In this document: piece after piece, positions 7,063 through 16,203 of the stretch
Position numbering within the stretch: position 1 is the first letter of the stretch
How the letters are laid out: every line of letters starts with the position of its first letter
Source of the DNA: Alphaproteobacteria bacterium
Lineage (GTDB): Bacteria; Pseudomonadota; Alphaproteobacteria; JANQMY01
Direction of reading: 5' to 3'
DNA length: 64,000 bases
NCBI GenBank assembly: GCA_028289425.1
Contig: JANQPL010000012.1
Span: forward strand, 248,001-312,000
The notes under the pieces: model-generated
What the model saw: the letters and a program-made list of their open reading frames with translations, nothing else
What the model was told of the DNA's origin: nothing
Databases searched by the model: none
Position numbers and translations under genes: made by a program

Positions 7063-8640
7063 TTAGAGCTTGATTTCGTAAAGCCCGATCGAGCCGCTGA
7101 CCTCATAGGCGACCGCCAACAAAGGCACGCCAAAGGGCGAATCGTCCGCCGAAATGAACGTGACTCCCTCCGGACCCAGATCCTTGATCTTCGTCAGGTC
7201 ATCGCCCGCCGCGTCAAGGGACGGATCGAAATTGCGCCCGTTAAAGTAATGGGCAAATGATGGCGCCGCCGGGTCCGACACGTCATAGACCATGACGCCG
7301 CCCACGCGCTCTAGACCGATAAACGCATAGGTCTTGCCGCCCAGTTCCGCGATTTCCACATCTTCCGGCTCAGGCCCTTTGTCATCGCTGCGGCTGTCGC
7401 TCGAGTCATTCTCTTCATTGTGGGAGTTGAACGCCTTGGCGCCCAAAATCTGAAGCGTCTTAACCTCGATCTCATTGCCACTGTCGAAAACCAGCTTGCC
7501 GCTGTCATCCCAAATGGTGAAAGACCGGGCGCCATAGGTGTGCACCTTGTCGATGTCGCCATCCCCATCGGTGTCGCCATCGATGCCGGACGTTTTGATC
7601 CGGTCACCGGCGAGCGCCCGCTGTTCCGCGGTCATGGCGGAAGGGTCCAAATTCACTTTGCCAAGCCGCGTATCTTCCTCGCGCGCATCGCCTTCATTGG
7701 CGGTGATCAGATAGGTCTTGCCGCCCACTTCGTAAGACGCAATGCCGTCCGGCATGTAAAGGCCGAAGAAGGGGTGCGGTCGAATATCGCCCGGTGACGC
7801 CTTATCGTTGGAATCAAGGCCGTTGCGCTCAAGGCTGTGATCTTTAACGCCCAGCGACACAATGTCCGTCACACGTTTGCGGGCCACATCCACAATCGCC
7901 AGCGCGTTGGCCTCCTGCAATGTCACCCAAGCTGTTTTGCCGTCGCCGGATATGGTGATGTATTCCGGCTCAAGGTCGGTGCCCGGTTCCTTGTCCGGAA
8001 ACAGGCGAACGCCTTTCGCCCGCAAATCGTCGGCCGAGAAGGATTTGAAATCCAAATTTTCGGCGCTCACGCCATTGGTCACCTCGCTCACATCAATGAT
8101 GGAAATCGACCCTTCGGGATCGATGGCAGGATGCTCGCCGTCTTCTGATCCTTCATAGGGCTCGCCTTCGTTTGCGGTCAGCACCTTCTTACCGTCAGGC
8201 GTAAATGCGATCATGTCGGGCAAGGCGCCGACCGCCACATCGCGGATCCGGTTGCCGTCCGCATTGAAGAAGACCACCTTGCCCGGACGGCCTTTCTTTT
8301 TTGAGCCGGCCACTGCTGCCGCAATTAAATCGCCATGAACGGCCACACTGTTGGGGTTTTCCCCATCTTCAAGGGCCAGCGTTCCGGTTTTCGTCAGCGT
8401 GGCGGAGCCCGCGTCCGATCCCCCAATTGCGAAAACATCGATGCTGTCGTCATTGCCGTTGACCACATACATGGATTTCGAGCCGGGGTGGAAGGCGATG
8501 ATTTCCGCAGCGGATTCGTCAAATACATTGTGGTCGAACCGGGCTATTTCCTTCAGTTCGATGGCGTGAGCCGGCGCGATGAGCGCCGTGCAGGCGGAAA
8601 GAGCGGCCGCCATGGAAAGGCGTCTTAAATCAAAGGTCAT
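7063..8640 (-). CDS. Secreted choice-of-anchor-I type beta-propeller protein (phosphatase/esterase-like)
   Basis: 525 aa with a cleavable signal peptide (to about PAHA, residue 26). The mature part consists of repeated beta-propeller units (for example FHPGSKSMYVVNGNDDSIDVF, GDGKTAWVTLQEANALAIVD, GGKTYLITANEGDARE) typical of the choice-of-anchor I family, often annotated as alkaline-phosphatase-like. An acidic Ca-binding-like stretch DGDTDGDGDIDK is visible near residue 350. It is probably periplasmic or extracellular. It is divergent from an OprO/P porin with a PHO box in between, which would fit a role in phosphate scavenging, but enzymatic activity is not shown by sequence. Confidence 0.8.
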   Translation of the reverse strand: MTFDLRRLSMAAALSACTALIAPAHAIELKEIARFDHNVFDESAAEIIAFHPGSKSMYVVNGNDDSIDVFAIGGSDAGSATLTKTGTLALEDGENPNSVAVHGDLIAAAVAGSKKKGRPGKVVFFNADGNRIRDVAVGALPDMIAFTPDGKKVLTANEGEPYEGSEDGEHPAIDPEGSISIIDVSEVTNGVSAENLDFKSFSADDLRAKGVRLFPDKEPGTDLEPEYITISGDGKTAWVTLQEANALAIVDVARKRVTDIVSLGVKDHSLERNGLDSNDKASPGDIRPHPFFGLYMPDGIASYEVGGKTYLITANEGDAREEDTRLGKVNLDPSAMTAEQRALAGDRIKTSGIDGDTDGDGDIDKVHTYGARSFTIWDDSGKLVFDSGNEIEVKTLQILGAKAFNSHNEENDSSDSRSDDKGPEPEDVEIAELGGKTYAFIGLERVGGVMVYDVSDPAAPSFAHYFNGRNFDPSLDAAGDDLTKIKDLGPEGVTFISADDSPFGVPLLAVAYEVSGSIGLYEIKL

Positions 8641-9135
8641 GGTTTGGAGGGTCCCCTATCCGGTTGGTTTCGTTGCGGCGACCCGGCGGCCAATGGTGCG
8701 GCAGTTGGAAGCGGTCGTCCGTGTTTGGCTGTGGTACGGCGGGCATGCCGAACGGCCACACTCTGCTTAGCCAAAAATCTTTACGCTTTTTTAACGCTCG
8801 AACCCCAAATGAGGCGCCCATTAGGGAAAAAGGAGGACCTCACAGCGGCGCGTTAAACTCCCTCACCTCTCAGGCCGAGATGTGGCTCAGAATCCACACA
8901 TACACGGTAAACGGCTGGGTTTCTGGGCCAGAAGCAGTGTGTCACAAGACTGTCATGTGACCGTCATTGAACCTGCACACGCCAGGCGTACGACCGGACG
9001 CGGAGTGGTGGGGGCCTTACTCCTTACCGGGATCCCAATCAATTTCCCGGATGGACCCGTGAGGCGTGAGTAACGCTGCGGTGCAGCCCTCCTTCCCCAA
9101 TGTCTTAATTGTCTAAAGGGTAAGGACGAAACATT
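8641..9135. other. Divergent regulatory region between propeller protein and porin
   Basis: 495 bp without a convincing gene. It contains the three-unit PHO box at 8940-8972, which is 164 bp from the porin start and 300 bp from the minus-strand gene. No second PHO box was found facing the minus-strand gene. GGAGG-like and AT-rich patches near 8780-8840 may belong to the minus promoter. Confidence 0.6.
8940..8972 (+). promoter_or_regulatory. PHO box, three 11-bp PhoB half-sites
   Basis: Three consecutive 11-bp direct repeats: TGTCACAAGAC (8940-8950), TGTCATGTGAC (8951-8961) and CGTCATTGAAC (8962-8972). The TGTCAT/TGTCAC heptamer and 11-bp period are the known PhoB recognition pattern. The site lies upstream of the OprO/P-type porin, which suggests induction under phosphate limitation. 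Confidence 0.8.
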
Positions 9136-10509
9136 ATGTCGAAAGCAAAATGGCTTTCCGTCGCGCTTGGCAGCACGGCAATGGCGGCAGTTTTGGCAGC
9201 CACACCGGCGCAAGCTGACCGGCTGCAATCACTGCAGAACCAAATTGACGCTCTGCAAGACCAAGTGATGGAGCTCAAGGCCAACCAGAAAGCAGCTCCG
9301 GAAGGGGACTGCATTAAGTGGAAATTTGATCCCGCACCGCAGTTCGGAACCTGCGACGGCAAATTCGAAGCCAACCTTCGTGGCCGTTTGATGATCGATG
9401 CGGGCTTTGCCGAAGATGACAATGGCAATCTGGACGTGGAAGCCACCGAAGCACGCCGCGCGCGCTTGGGCATCGAAGGTAAGGCTTGGAAGGTTTTCAA
9501 ATACAAGTTTGAAACCGACTTTGCTGACAATGGCGTAGACGTGACCGACGCCTATGTTCAGTACAAAGGCAAGCAGCTTGGTGGTGTCAGCGTTCTTCTT
9601 GGTCAGGCGAAGACGCCAAACTCCTTGGAAGAACAGACTTCTTCGCGCTTTGTAACCTTCTCTGAGCGGGCGGCGTTCACCGACGCTTTCTCGTTTGGCC
9701 GTCAGATCGGTGTGATCCTCGGTTACAAAAACGAATTCAACAATGTGGGCTGGAAGATCGATGCTGGTGCATTCCGCGGCAGCTTTGACAATGACAGTTC
9801 AGATCAGCCACAGGAAGGCCGCACGCTGGCGGCTCGCTTGGCAACCTGGACCGAAATGAACGACAACATTTTCCACCTCGGTGGTTCGGTACGCAGCCGT
9901 CGCCTCGGTGAAGTGGATGACGCTGCCGATATCGACTACGAACAGCGCCCGTTCATTCATACGAGCGATGACGAAATCGTCGAGACGCCGAACTTGCTGG
10001 ATGAAGGTGACGAAGATCTGCTCTTCGGTGTCGAGGGTGCGTGGCAGTGGGATGGTCTGCACGTAGCCGGTGAGTGGGCGCAGTTGAATATCGAAGCTGA
10101 CCCCACCAACGATCCGGAGTTTGCGGTTGCCACAGACCTTACCTATCAAGGTTGGTATGTGGACGTCGGGTACTTCATCGGCGGAAAGCGTGGCTACAAG
10201 GAAGGCAAGTTCGGCCGGCCGAAGGTTGACAATCCTGTCGGCCTCGGCGGTTGGGGTGCTCTCCAATTGGCCTACCGCTTCGACAATCTGGACCTGACCG
10301 ACGGGTCTGACATTGATGGTCAGGGTGGTGAATTGACCCAGCACATTATTGCCGTGAACTGGTGGTTGAACCGCCACACGCTGCTGAGCTTCAACTACGC
10401 GCGCGGCGATGTCGACGACAACTTCTCGGGTGACTCCGAAATCGGAGCCGACGCGGGCGGTAACAATAAATTCGACGCGTTCAACGTTCGGGCGCAAATC
10501 GACTGGTAA
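9136..10509 (+). CDS. OprO/OprP-type phosphate-selective porin (paralogue 1)
   Basis: 457 aa. A signal peptide ending AQA (residue 27) is followed by a short coiled coil (DRLQSLQNQIDALQDQVMEL), a cysteine pair (DCIKWKFDPAPQFGTCDGKF) and a long beta-strand-rich barrel ending in an aromatic-terminated strand, VRAQIDW. This is the layout of phosphate-selective porin O and P family outer-membrane trimers that pass phosphate or pyrophosphate. The triple PHO box 164 bp upstream supports the role. A close paralogue lies at 12044-13375. A RIME-like repeat and a strong terminator follow the gene. Confidence 0.9.
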   Translation: MSKAKWLSVALGSTAMAAVLAATPAQADRLQSLQNQIDALQDQVMELKANQKAAPEGDCIKWKFDPAPQFGTCDGKFEANLRGRLMIDAGFAEDDNGNLDVEATEARRARLGIEGKAWKVFKYKFETDFADNGVDVTDAYVQYKGKQLGGVSVLLGQAKTPNSLEEQTSSRFVTFSERAAFTDAFSFGRQIGVILGYKNEFNNVGWKIDAGAFRGSFDNDSSDQPQEGRTLAARLATWTEMNDNIFHLGGSVRSRRLGEVDDAADIDYEQRPFIHTSDDEIVETPNLLDEGDEDLLFGVEGAWQWDGLHVAGEWAQLNIEADPTNDPEFAVATDLTYQGWYVDVGYFIGGKRGYKEGKFGRPKVDNPVGLGGWGALQLAYRFDNLDLTDGSDIDGQGGELTQHIIAVNWWLNRHTLLSFNYARGDVDDNFSGDSEIGADAGGNNKFDAFNVRAQIDW

Positions 10510-10517
10510 AACGCACT

Positions 10518-10639
10518 AGGGCATGATCATTTTTCAAAGAAACATGATCATGCCTACGATTCACCGTTGGTCGCGCGATCGGACGGTTAACCGGATTCCA
10601 CTTAACCTGATCGCGCTCTAGATTTTGCCCTAAATCTAG
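10518..10639. repeat. RIME-like structured intergenic repeat, copy B
   Basis: Same plan as copy A. The first hairpin has arms GCATGATCAT (10521-10530) and ATGATCATGC (10544-10553). The second has arms GCGCGATC (10573-10580) and GATCGCGC (10609-10616). An extra hairpin CTAGATTT/AAATCTAG (10618-10639) follows. The second-hairpin stem differs from copy A at a position where both arms changed together, so base pairing is conserved. Confidence 0.75.
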
Positions 10640-10643
10640 TCTT

Positions 10644-10677
10644 GAGGCGGAGGCTATGCCCTCCGCCTCATTTTTTT
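10644..10677 (+). terminator. Rho-independent terminator of porin 1
   Basis: A perfect 9-bp stem GAGGCGGAG / CTCCGCCTC (10644-10652 and 10661-10669) with an 8-base loop is followed by A and seven T residues. Confidence 0.9.
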
Positions 10678-10772
10678 GGCTATGGTTGCCAAAAACGGAT
10701 GCGAATTTGGTCTCGATTTCGTAAGGGGAATTCCCTACATTCCAGCTCAAACCAGGAGGAGTCGAGGTCGAA

Positions 10773-11078
10773 ATGCTTGCGCGCATCTACAAGCCTGCGA
10801 AAACAGCCATGCAGTCTGGCCGGGCAAATACGAAGGAATGGCTTCTTGAGTATGATCAAGAACAGGCCCGCAGGATCGAGCCGATCATGGGCTGGACAAG
10901 TTCATCCGATATGAGAAGTCAGATCCGCCTGGAATTTGACACCAAGGAAGAGGCGGTTCAGTACTGCCAGCGGCACGGCATTCCATACAAAGTGGTGGAG
11001 CCGAAAGAACGGCGGCTCCACAAGAAAGCCTATGCCGACAATTTCCGGTTCGACCGCGTCCAAACATGGACGCATTAG
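10773..11078 (+). CDS. NDUFS4-type complex I accessory protein
   Basis: 101 aa, matching the ETC complex I conserved region (NDUFS4, mitochondrial 18 kDa/AQDQ subunit) found in alphaproteobacteria. The hallmarks are ARIYKPAKTAMQSG near the N terminus, then WTSSSDMRSQIRLEFDTKEEAVQYC and the terminal YADNFRFDR. It acts on the matrix-side (cytoplasmic) peripheral arm of NADH:quinone oxidoreductase. The gene is monocistronic here and away from the nuo operon, as is usual. RBS-like AGGAGG lies at 10754-10759. Confidence 0.92.
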   Translation: MLARIYKPAKTAMQSGRANTKEWLLEYDQEQARRIEPIMGWTSSSDMRSQIRLEFDTKEEAVQYCQRHGIPYKVVEPKERRLHKKAYADNFRFDRVQTWTH

Positions 11079-11098
11079 GCGTCTAAGCGACTGGTACT

Positions 11099-11175
<77 letters not shown>

Positions 11176-11216
11176 CTCCATCAAGGACGATCGATCAAAC
11201 CCAACTTAATAAGCGG

Positions 11217-11825
11217 CTACTCTGCCCGCGGTGCTGCAACGCCGACAAACAAACTAGATGCGCCGTCCACCCGCCATTGACCGTCCGCGCCCCGCTTGGT
11301 GAGAACCGGTCGAGGCGAATCGGCCCCCGTGCTCGCCAGATAGACGCGAATAAGATCGTCCGATTCAACGCTGCGTGCGTTGCGCGTGAACACGAAGTCG
11401 TAGGGCAGAGGAGGCAGGACATAGTTGTCGTTGCGCGACGTGCCTTGTACGTATGATCGCGCCATCCCGGGATCGCGCTTGAGCCGCAGGTCGATGTGAT
11501 CTTGATAGGCGACATCCGGTTGGCGTCCGTTGTGCCCGTTCGGGCCGTCGATCAAATTCACATCGGTCAAAACAAGAGTGAAGAAAGCGCGGGCGAGAGC
11601 GGCGTCGCCTTCATAGGTGAGCATTGCCACAGCGAAACATGCGGCGGCGCCCTCCGGCGAATTGTTTTGTTTCTGAAGTGCGGCAAACCCCTCGACATTT
11701 TGCGGCAGGCTGCCGATGCGGATCGTCTCTGACGCGAAAAGGGGACTCTGTGAAACAAGGAAAAATAGGATGGCAATGGCGAATGTCCGTGTAGGTCCAG
11801 CGACTTTCATGGGTTTTCCCCCCAA
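11217..11825 (-). CDS. Hypothetical secreted protein (possibly DUF6935-like)
   Basis: 202 aa from the first ATG; a start at MKVAGPT, five codons later, is equally plausible. A signal peptide runs to about LFAS (residue 31). The mature part is a single globular alpha/beta domain with PQNVEGFAALQKQNNSPEGAAACFAVAMLTYEGD near its start and a basic middle. No catalytic motif is recognised. The opening resembles DUF6935 proteins, but this is a recollection and not a firm call. It lies alone between tRNA-Arg and porin 2. Confidence 0.7.
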   Translation of the reverse strand: MGGKPMKVAGPTRTFAIAILFFLVSQSPLFASETIRIGSLPQNVEGFAALQKQNNSPEGAAACFAVAMLTYEGDAALARAFFTLVLTDVNLIDGPNGHNGRQPDVAYQDHIDLRLKRDPGMARSYVQGTSRNDNYVLPPLPYDFVFTRNARSVESDDLIRVYLASTGADSPRPVLTKRGADGQWRVDGASSLFVGVAAPRAE

Positions 11826-12043
11826 AGATTTTCATTGAGATGTGCATCCAGTCGGGAATTTTGGGCGGCTTTGCCCGGACCGTCAAACCATACCCTAAGC
11901 CGCCGCGGAACAATCGGTCGTCTTCCCACCGCCCGCAACGTGTCCCGGACCGCTTTTGCGCCGCCATTAATCCTTTATTTGGGAATATTCGCGATTGGTT
12001 AATCGTTGACCCATTTTGGTTGTGTGAAGGGGAGCATCGATTG

Positions 12044-13375
12044 ATGGTTTCGCACCGTGGCGCGCTGGCAGGGGGCTTTTTGACCGCCTGCCTTGCTTTG
12101 TGGTCCATGCCGGCGCTGGCAGACAGGCTGGAGTCCCTGCAGCGCCAGATCGATGCGCTCAACGCGGAAGTGCAAGAGCTCAAAGCGGGGCAAGGCGCGC
12201 CGGGCGAACAAGGGGATTGCGTCCAGTGGAAGTTCGATCCGGCGCCGCAATTTGCCAGCTGCGATGGCAAGTTCGAAGCCAATTTGCGCGGCCGGCTGCA
12301 AGTGGATGCGGGATTTGTCGAGGACGATATCGGCAATTTGGACGTGGAAGGCACCGAAGCCCGCCGGGCACGCTTGGGCATCCAAGGCCGGGCTTGGACG
12401 GTTGTGAAGTACAAGTTCGAGGCTGACTTTTCCGACAATTCAGTTTCGGTGGAAGACGCAAACATTCAGTACGCGGGCGATGCTCTTGGCGGCATCAAGG
12501 TGCTGGTGGGCCAGACCAAAATTCCGAACTCGCTCGACGAACTCACCTCATCCCGTTTCACGACTTTTGCGGAACGCGCTGCTTTCACCGATGCGTTCGG
12601 TTTGACCCGCCAGTTGGGCATTCTGCTGAGCTACGACAACGAAGTGAACGGCATCGGTTATGCCATCGACCTGGGCGCGTTTCGCGGCAACTTCAGCGGG
12701 GATGGTCCCGACCAGCCTCAGGAAGGCCGCACCTTAGCAGGTCGCTTGGCCGGTTGGACCAAAGTGAACGACAACCTCTTTCACTTGGGTGGGTCCGTGC
12801 GCAGCCGTTCATTGGGGGATACGGACAGCGATATCGACTATGAGCTAAGACCGTTCGTACACGTCACCGACGACGAAATCATCGGCACCAACGCCATTCT
12901 GGACCCCAATGACGAGGACTTGTTTTTCGGCTTAGAGGGCGCGTGGCGGTGGGAAGGTTTCCATGTGCAAGGCGAATGGGGACAGGTGAGTTTAGACACG
13001 TCCGCGGACGATGTCACATTCAATGGCTGGTATGTGGATGCGGGCTATTTCATCGGGGGGCGGCGCACCTACAGCAAGGGCAAGTTCGGGCGGCCTGTGG
13101 TCGAACGAGCGGTAGGGGCCGGCGGCTGGGGCGCCTTTCAGGTGGCCTATCGGTTTGACACGGTCGATCTGTCCGACGGGACCCAATTGGGCGGCGAGCT
13201 TAGCCAACACATCATCGCCCTCAATTGGTGGCTCAATCGTCACACCCTGTTGAGCTTAAATTATGCCAATGGCGATGTTGAGAACAATTTCCTCAATGCC
13301 TCCGATATCAACGCAGACGCCAACGGCAATAATGGCTTTGAAGCGGTCAATGTGCGGGCTCAGATCGACTGGTAG
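12044..13375 (+). CDS. OprO/OprP-type porin (paralogue 2)
   Basis: 443 aa, closely similar along its whole length to the porin at 9136: signal peptide ending ALA, coiled coil RLESLQRQIDALNAEVQEL, the cysteine pair DCVQWKFDPAPQFASCDGKF and C-terminal VRAQIDW. The start at 12044 is chosen because AAGGGGAG lies about 10 bases before it and a normal signal peptide follows; a longer in-frame extension to 11840 gives implausible sequence. No PHO box is seen upstream, so regulation probably differs from paralogue 1 (phosphate, pyrophosphate or another anion). Confidence 0.9.
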   Translation: MVSHRGALAGGFLTACLALWSMPALADRLESLQRQIDALNAEVQELKAGQGAPGEQGDCVQWKFDPAPQFASCDGKFEANLRGRLQVDAGFVEDDIGNLDVEGTEARRARLGIQGRAWTVVKYKFEADFSDNSVSVEDANIQYAGDALGGIKVLVGQTKIPNSLDELTSSRFTTFAERAAFTDAFGLTRQLGILLSYDNEVNGIGYAIDLGAFRGNFSGDGPDQPQEGRTLAGRLAGWTKVNDNLFHLGGSVRSRSLGDTDSDIDYELRPFVHVTDDEIIGTNAILDPNDEDLFFGLEGAWRWEGFHVQGEWGQVSLDTSADDVTFNGWYVDAGYFIGGRRTYSKGKFGRPVVERAVGAGGWGAFQVAYRFDTVDLSDGTQLGGELSQHIIALNWWLNRHTLLSLNYANGDVENNFLNASDINADANGNNGFEAVNVRAQIDW

Positions 13376-13404
13376 TTTTTCCAATCCGTGATATTGAATT
13401 GCGG

Positions 13405-14250
13405 ATGACCATTCTCGGCACAAGTCAAAAACGCGCCTTCGAAGAAGATGGTTTTGTCGTCCTGCCGCGTTTCGCAACCGCGGCAGAGATGGAAAGCTTG
13501 CGTCGACGGGCGGCGGAAATCGTTGATGCCTTCGATCCATCGAAGCAGTCGGCGATCTTTTCCACTAAGGATGAAAGCGCCAATCAAAACGATTACTTCG
13601 TTCAGTCGCGCGAAAAGATCAGTTGTTTCTTCGAAGAAGAAGCGTTCGATGATGCCGGCCAGTTGAAGCAAGAAAAAGCTTTGTCTATCAATAAGATCGG
13701 CGCGGCTCTTCATGATTTGGATCCTGTGTTCGACAGGTTCTCCCACAGCGAGAAACTAAAGGCTCTGGCGCCAGACCTGCGCCTTGAACAGTCTCAAATT
13801 TGGCAATCCATGTACATCTTTAAACAACCCCACATCGGCGGCGAAGTGGTGTGGCACCAAGACGCGAGCTTTTTCTACACTGAACCGATCAGTGTGGTGA
13901 CGTTCTGGTTCGCCCTGGAAGATGCAACCGTGCAAAACGGGTGCTTGTGGACACAGCCCGGCTCCCACAAAGGGCCGCTTCGGGAACGCTATGTTCTCAA
14001 CGATCAAAATGTCTTGGTCAGATACGACGTGGACACCTCACCTTGGCCGGATGAGAAAGATGCGATTCCGTTAGAAGTGGAAAGCGGCACGCTGATCTGC
14101 TTTCACGGATTGCTGCCGCATTACAGTGAATCCAACCGGTCGGAGAAATCGCGGCACGCCTACACACTTCATGTGACCGATGCGCGGACCGATTATGCGG
14201 CTGACAATTGGATTCAGCGCAGCGCCGCACTGCCCGTGCGCGGCTTCTAA
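13405..14250 (+). CDS. Phytanoyl-CoA dioxygenase (PhyH) family protein
   Basis: 281 aa. Fe(II)/2-oxoglutarate dioxygenase with the facial triad H151-x-D153 (VWHQDASFF) and distal H239 (HGLLPHYSESN), and 2-oxoglutarate-binding R250. The N-terminal FEEDGFVVLP is the usual PhyH opening. Bacterial members hydroxylate varied substrates (acyl-CoA, ectoine, secondary metabolites), so none can be named. ATG at 13405 is preferred over the TTG six bases upstream. Its stop overlaps that of the convergent GATase gene by 4 bp. Confidence 0.88.
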   Translation: MTILGTSQKRAFEEDGFVVLPRFATAAEMESLRRRAAEIVDAFDPSKQSAIFSTKDESANQNDYFVQSREKISCFFEEEAFDDAGQLKQEKALSINKIGAALHDLDPVFDRFSHSEKLKALAPDLRLEQSQIWQSMYIFKQPHIGGEVVWHQDASFFYTEPISVVTFWFALEDATVQNGCLWTQPGSHKGPLRERYVLNDQNVLVRYDVDTSPWPDEKDAIPLEVESGTLICFHGLLPHYSESNRSEKSRHAYTLHVTDARTDYAADNWIQRSAALPVRGF

Positions 14251-15116
14251 CCAACGCGCGGCAGAACTTTCTGTTCGATCCAGTTACGCGCTTCCGCGAA
14301 ACGAGTCTTTTCATCTAGAATGTCGTCATCGATCCCGTGACGCCAGGCAATGTCCTGCCGCGTAGGGGTCCGGTGTAGCGCTGACCAGTCGGCGGAAAAT
14401 GCGGCGGCTTGTTCTGCGCTCTCGAAGTGTCCGTCTTCGATTAGACCCGATGACCGTCCGGCAGCGAGTTGTGCCACATATTCCAACGTGAACTCCGGAT
14501 GGTACTGCACGGCCCAAAACGAGCCACCGTCATGGTCGATGTCGAGCGCCTGCACCTCAGTCATCTTGTTGGACGCAAGCAGAGTTCCCCCAGGGGGCAG
14601 AGTTTCGACCATGTCGAAATGAACCGTGAACGCATCGAACGCAGCGTTTTTGCCCCGATACATGGGATGGGATAGGCCCGCCTGGTTCAGTGTGATCTTT
14701 CGGGAAAGGCCGAATTCGCGCCCCTTGGGATTTGCGGTGCACACGCCGCCGGCCGCCGCGGCGGCAATTTGGGCGGCCCAGCAACTGCCGAATTGGGGCA
14801 CGCCCGATTGATAAATCGCCCGCGCATAGTCGATTTGCCGCGTCACCCGCGGTTCGACCTTGTGGATCGTCAGGCTCGATCCGGTCCACGCCACCCCACG
14901 ATATTTGAGCAGGTCCGCGCCTTGAGGCAATGGCGACCCGGCATCGGCGGGATAGACGATATCGGCCGAGCAGGTGACGCCGTCGGGAACGCTCGCGTCC
15001 AGCATGCGCTTGTAAAGCGGGCCGGCCTGTTCACAGCCGAAGCTTTCCAATTCGGAACGGCCGGCTTGGTCGTAGCCGTCAACGATTAAGAAGTTGATGG
15101 TGTCCTGGGCGGTCAC
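14247..15116 (-). CDS. Class I glutamine amidotransferase-like protein
   Basis: 289 aa with the triad of class I GATases: nucleophile C112 in FGSCWAAQ, and H207 and E209 in QYHPE. It is a stand-alone domain without a synthetase partner, similar to the GMP-synthase-like GATases that act as gamma-glutamyl hydrolases. The neighbours give no pathway. The nucleophile elbow reads G-S-C-W rather than the more usual G-x-C-x-G, which is common in this stand-alone subgroup. Confidence 0.85.
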   Translation of the reverse strand: MTAQDTINFLIVDGYDQAGRSELESFGCEQAGPLYKRMLDASVPDGVTCSADIVYPADAGSPLPQGADLLKYRGVAWTGSSLTIHKVEPRVTRQIDYARAIYQSGVPQFGSCWAAQIAAAAAGGVCTANPKGREFGLSRKITLNQAGLSHPMYRGKNAAFDAFTVHFDMVETLPPGGTLLASNKMTEVQALDIDHDGGSFWAVQYHPEFTLEYVAQLAAGRSSGLIEDGHFESAEQAAAFSADWSALHRTPTRQDIAWRHGIDDDILDEKTRFAEARNWIEQKVLPRVG

Positions 15117-15221
15117 GGTTTGGAGTAATGCCTTTCAACGCGTTTCGATCGTTTGAGTATTGAGTTAGGATCGCCGGAAAACAACCGCAATATGCGGGCA
15201 GATCATATGGAGGTGCGGCAA

Positions 15222-16091
15222 ATGAAATTCGGTTTGGTTCCCATCAATATCGGCATGCGGTCATCCCGAACGATTGTCGGTCTATCCCAATTGGCGGAGG
15301 ATTGCGGCTTCGAATCCGTCTGGACCGCAGAGCATGTGATGGTGCCGGTCGATTACACGTCCAAATATCCGTACAATGACAGAGGTAAGATGGATGCGGA
15401 GCCCGAGACCAATATGGTCGACCCGATTGTCGCCTTGTCGCTCGTGGCAGGCGCCACCAAATCCATCAAGCTCGGCACCGGCGTCAATATCCTGCCCCAA
15501 GCGTCTCCGTTGCTGATGGCCAAACAGGCCGCAAGCCTGGATTTCGTATCCGGCGGCAGGCTGCTGTTGGGGTTAGGTATTGGTTGGCTCAAAGAAGAAT
15601 TCATTGCCATGGACACGCCATTCGAACGGCGGGGCGCGCGGTTTGATGATTATGTGGTTGCCATGAAGAAGGTTTGGTCTGGAGAGGTGGTGGAACACAA
15701 AAGCGAGTTTGTCCACTGGACGGGATTCAAAAGTTATCCGGTGCCGGTGCAGCAACCGCATATGCCCGTCATTATCGGCGGTAATGCGGGCAGAGTTTTC
15801 GAGCGGGTCGCCAAACACGGGGATGGCTGGTATGCGCCGCCTCTCAAAGACCCGGAAGAGCTTGCGCCCCGCATCGAAGCGCTACGTAAGACGTGCGAAG
15901 AGGTCGGGCGTGATTTCAACGACATCGAAATCTCGGCCATGTGGGATGCCCGTGGCGGCCTCGATGCGGCCAATCGCATGGCTGAGATGGGCGTCAGCCG
16001 GCTGGTCGCGCCGATCAATACGTTGGGCCAAGGACGGGCCAGCGACTCCATTAAAGAATTCGGCGATCAAGTCATCTCAAAAGCGCAATAA
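15222..16091 (+). CDS. LLM-class flavin-dependent oxidoreductase (F420-type family)
   Basis: 289-aa TIM-barrel luciferase-like monooxygenase. Seen are the N-terminal FGLVPINIG strand, GFESVWTAEHVMVP, the IKLGTGVNILP strand, FVSGGRLLLGLGIGW and the IIGGNAGRVFERVAKHGDGWY segment typical of the TIGR03619-like branch. The cofactor may be FMN or F420. The start at 15222 is supported by GGAGG at 15209-15213. An upstream in-frame extension is unlikely to be translated. Substrate unknown. Confidence 0.87.
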   Translation: MKFGLVPINIGMRSSRTIVGLSQLAEDCGFESVWTAEHVMVPVDYTSKYPYNDRGKMDAEPETNMVDPIVALSLVAGATKSIKLGTGVNILPQASPLLMAKQAASLDFVSGGRLLLGLGIGWLKEEFIAMDTPFERRGARFDDYVVAMKKVWSGEVVEHKSEFVHWTGFKSYPVPVQQPHMPVIIGGNAGRVFERVAKHGDGWYAPPLKDPEELAPRIEALRKTCEEVGRDFNDIEISAMWDARGGLDAANRMAEMGVSRLVAPINTLGQGRASDSIKEFGDQVISKAQ

Positions 16092-16203
16092 ATTCAAGTG
16101 CTTCGCTTGCGCTTGCGGGGCAAACCAAAACCAATAATATTAGACGCCAAAGGGGATGGCTTTGCGCGGCCGCGCGCGAAGTCTTGGAAACGCGGGTGGT
16201 CTC

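Noticed and set aside
11840-12043. 68-residue N-terminal extension of porin 2
   Set aside because: It lacks signal-peptide character, and the ATG at 12044 has a good RBS and a normal signal peptide that matches the paralogue.
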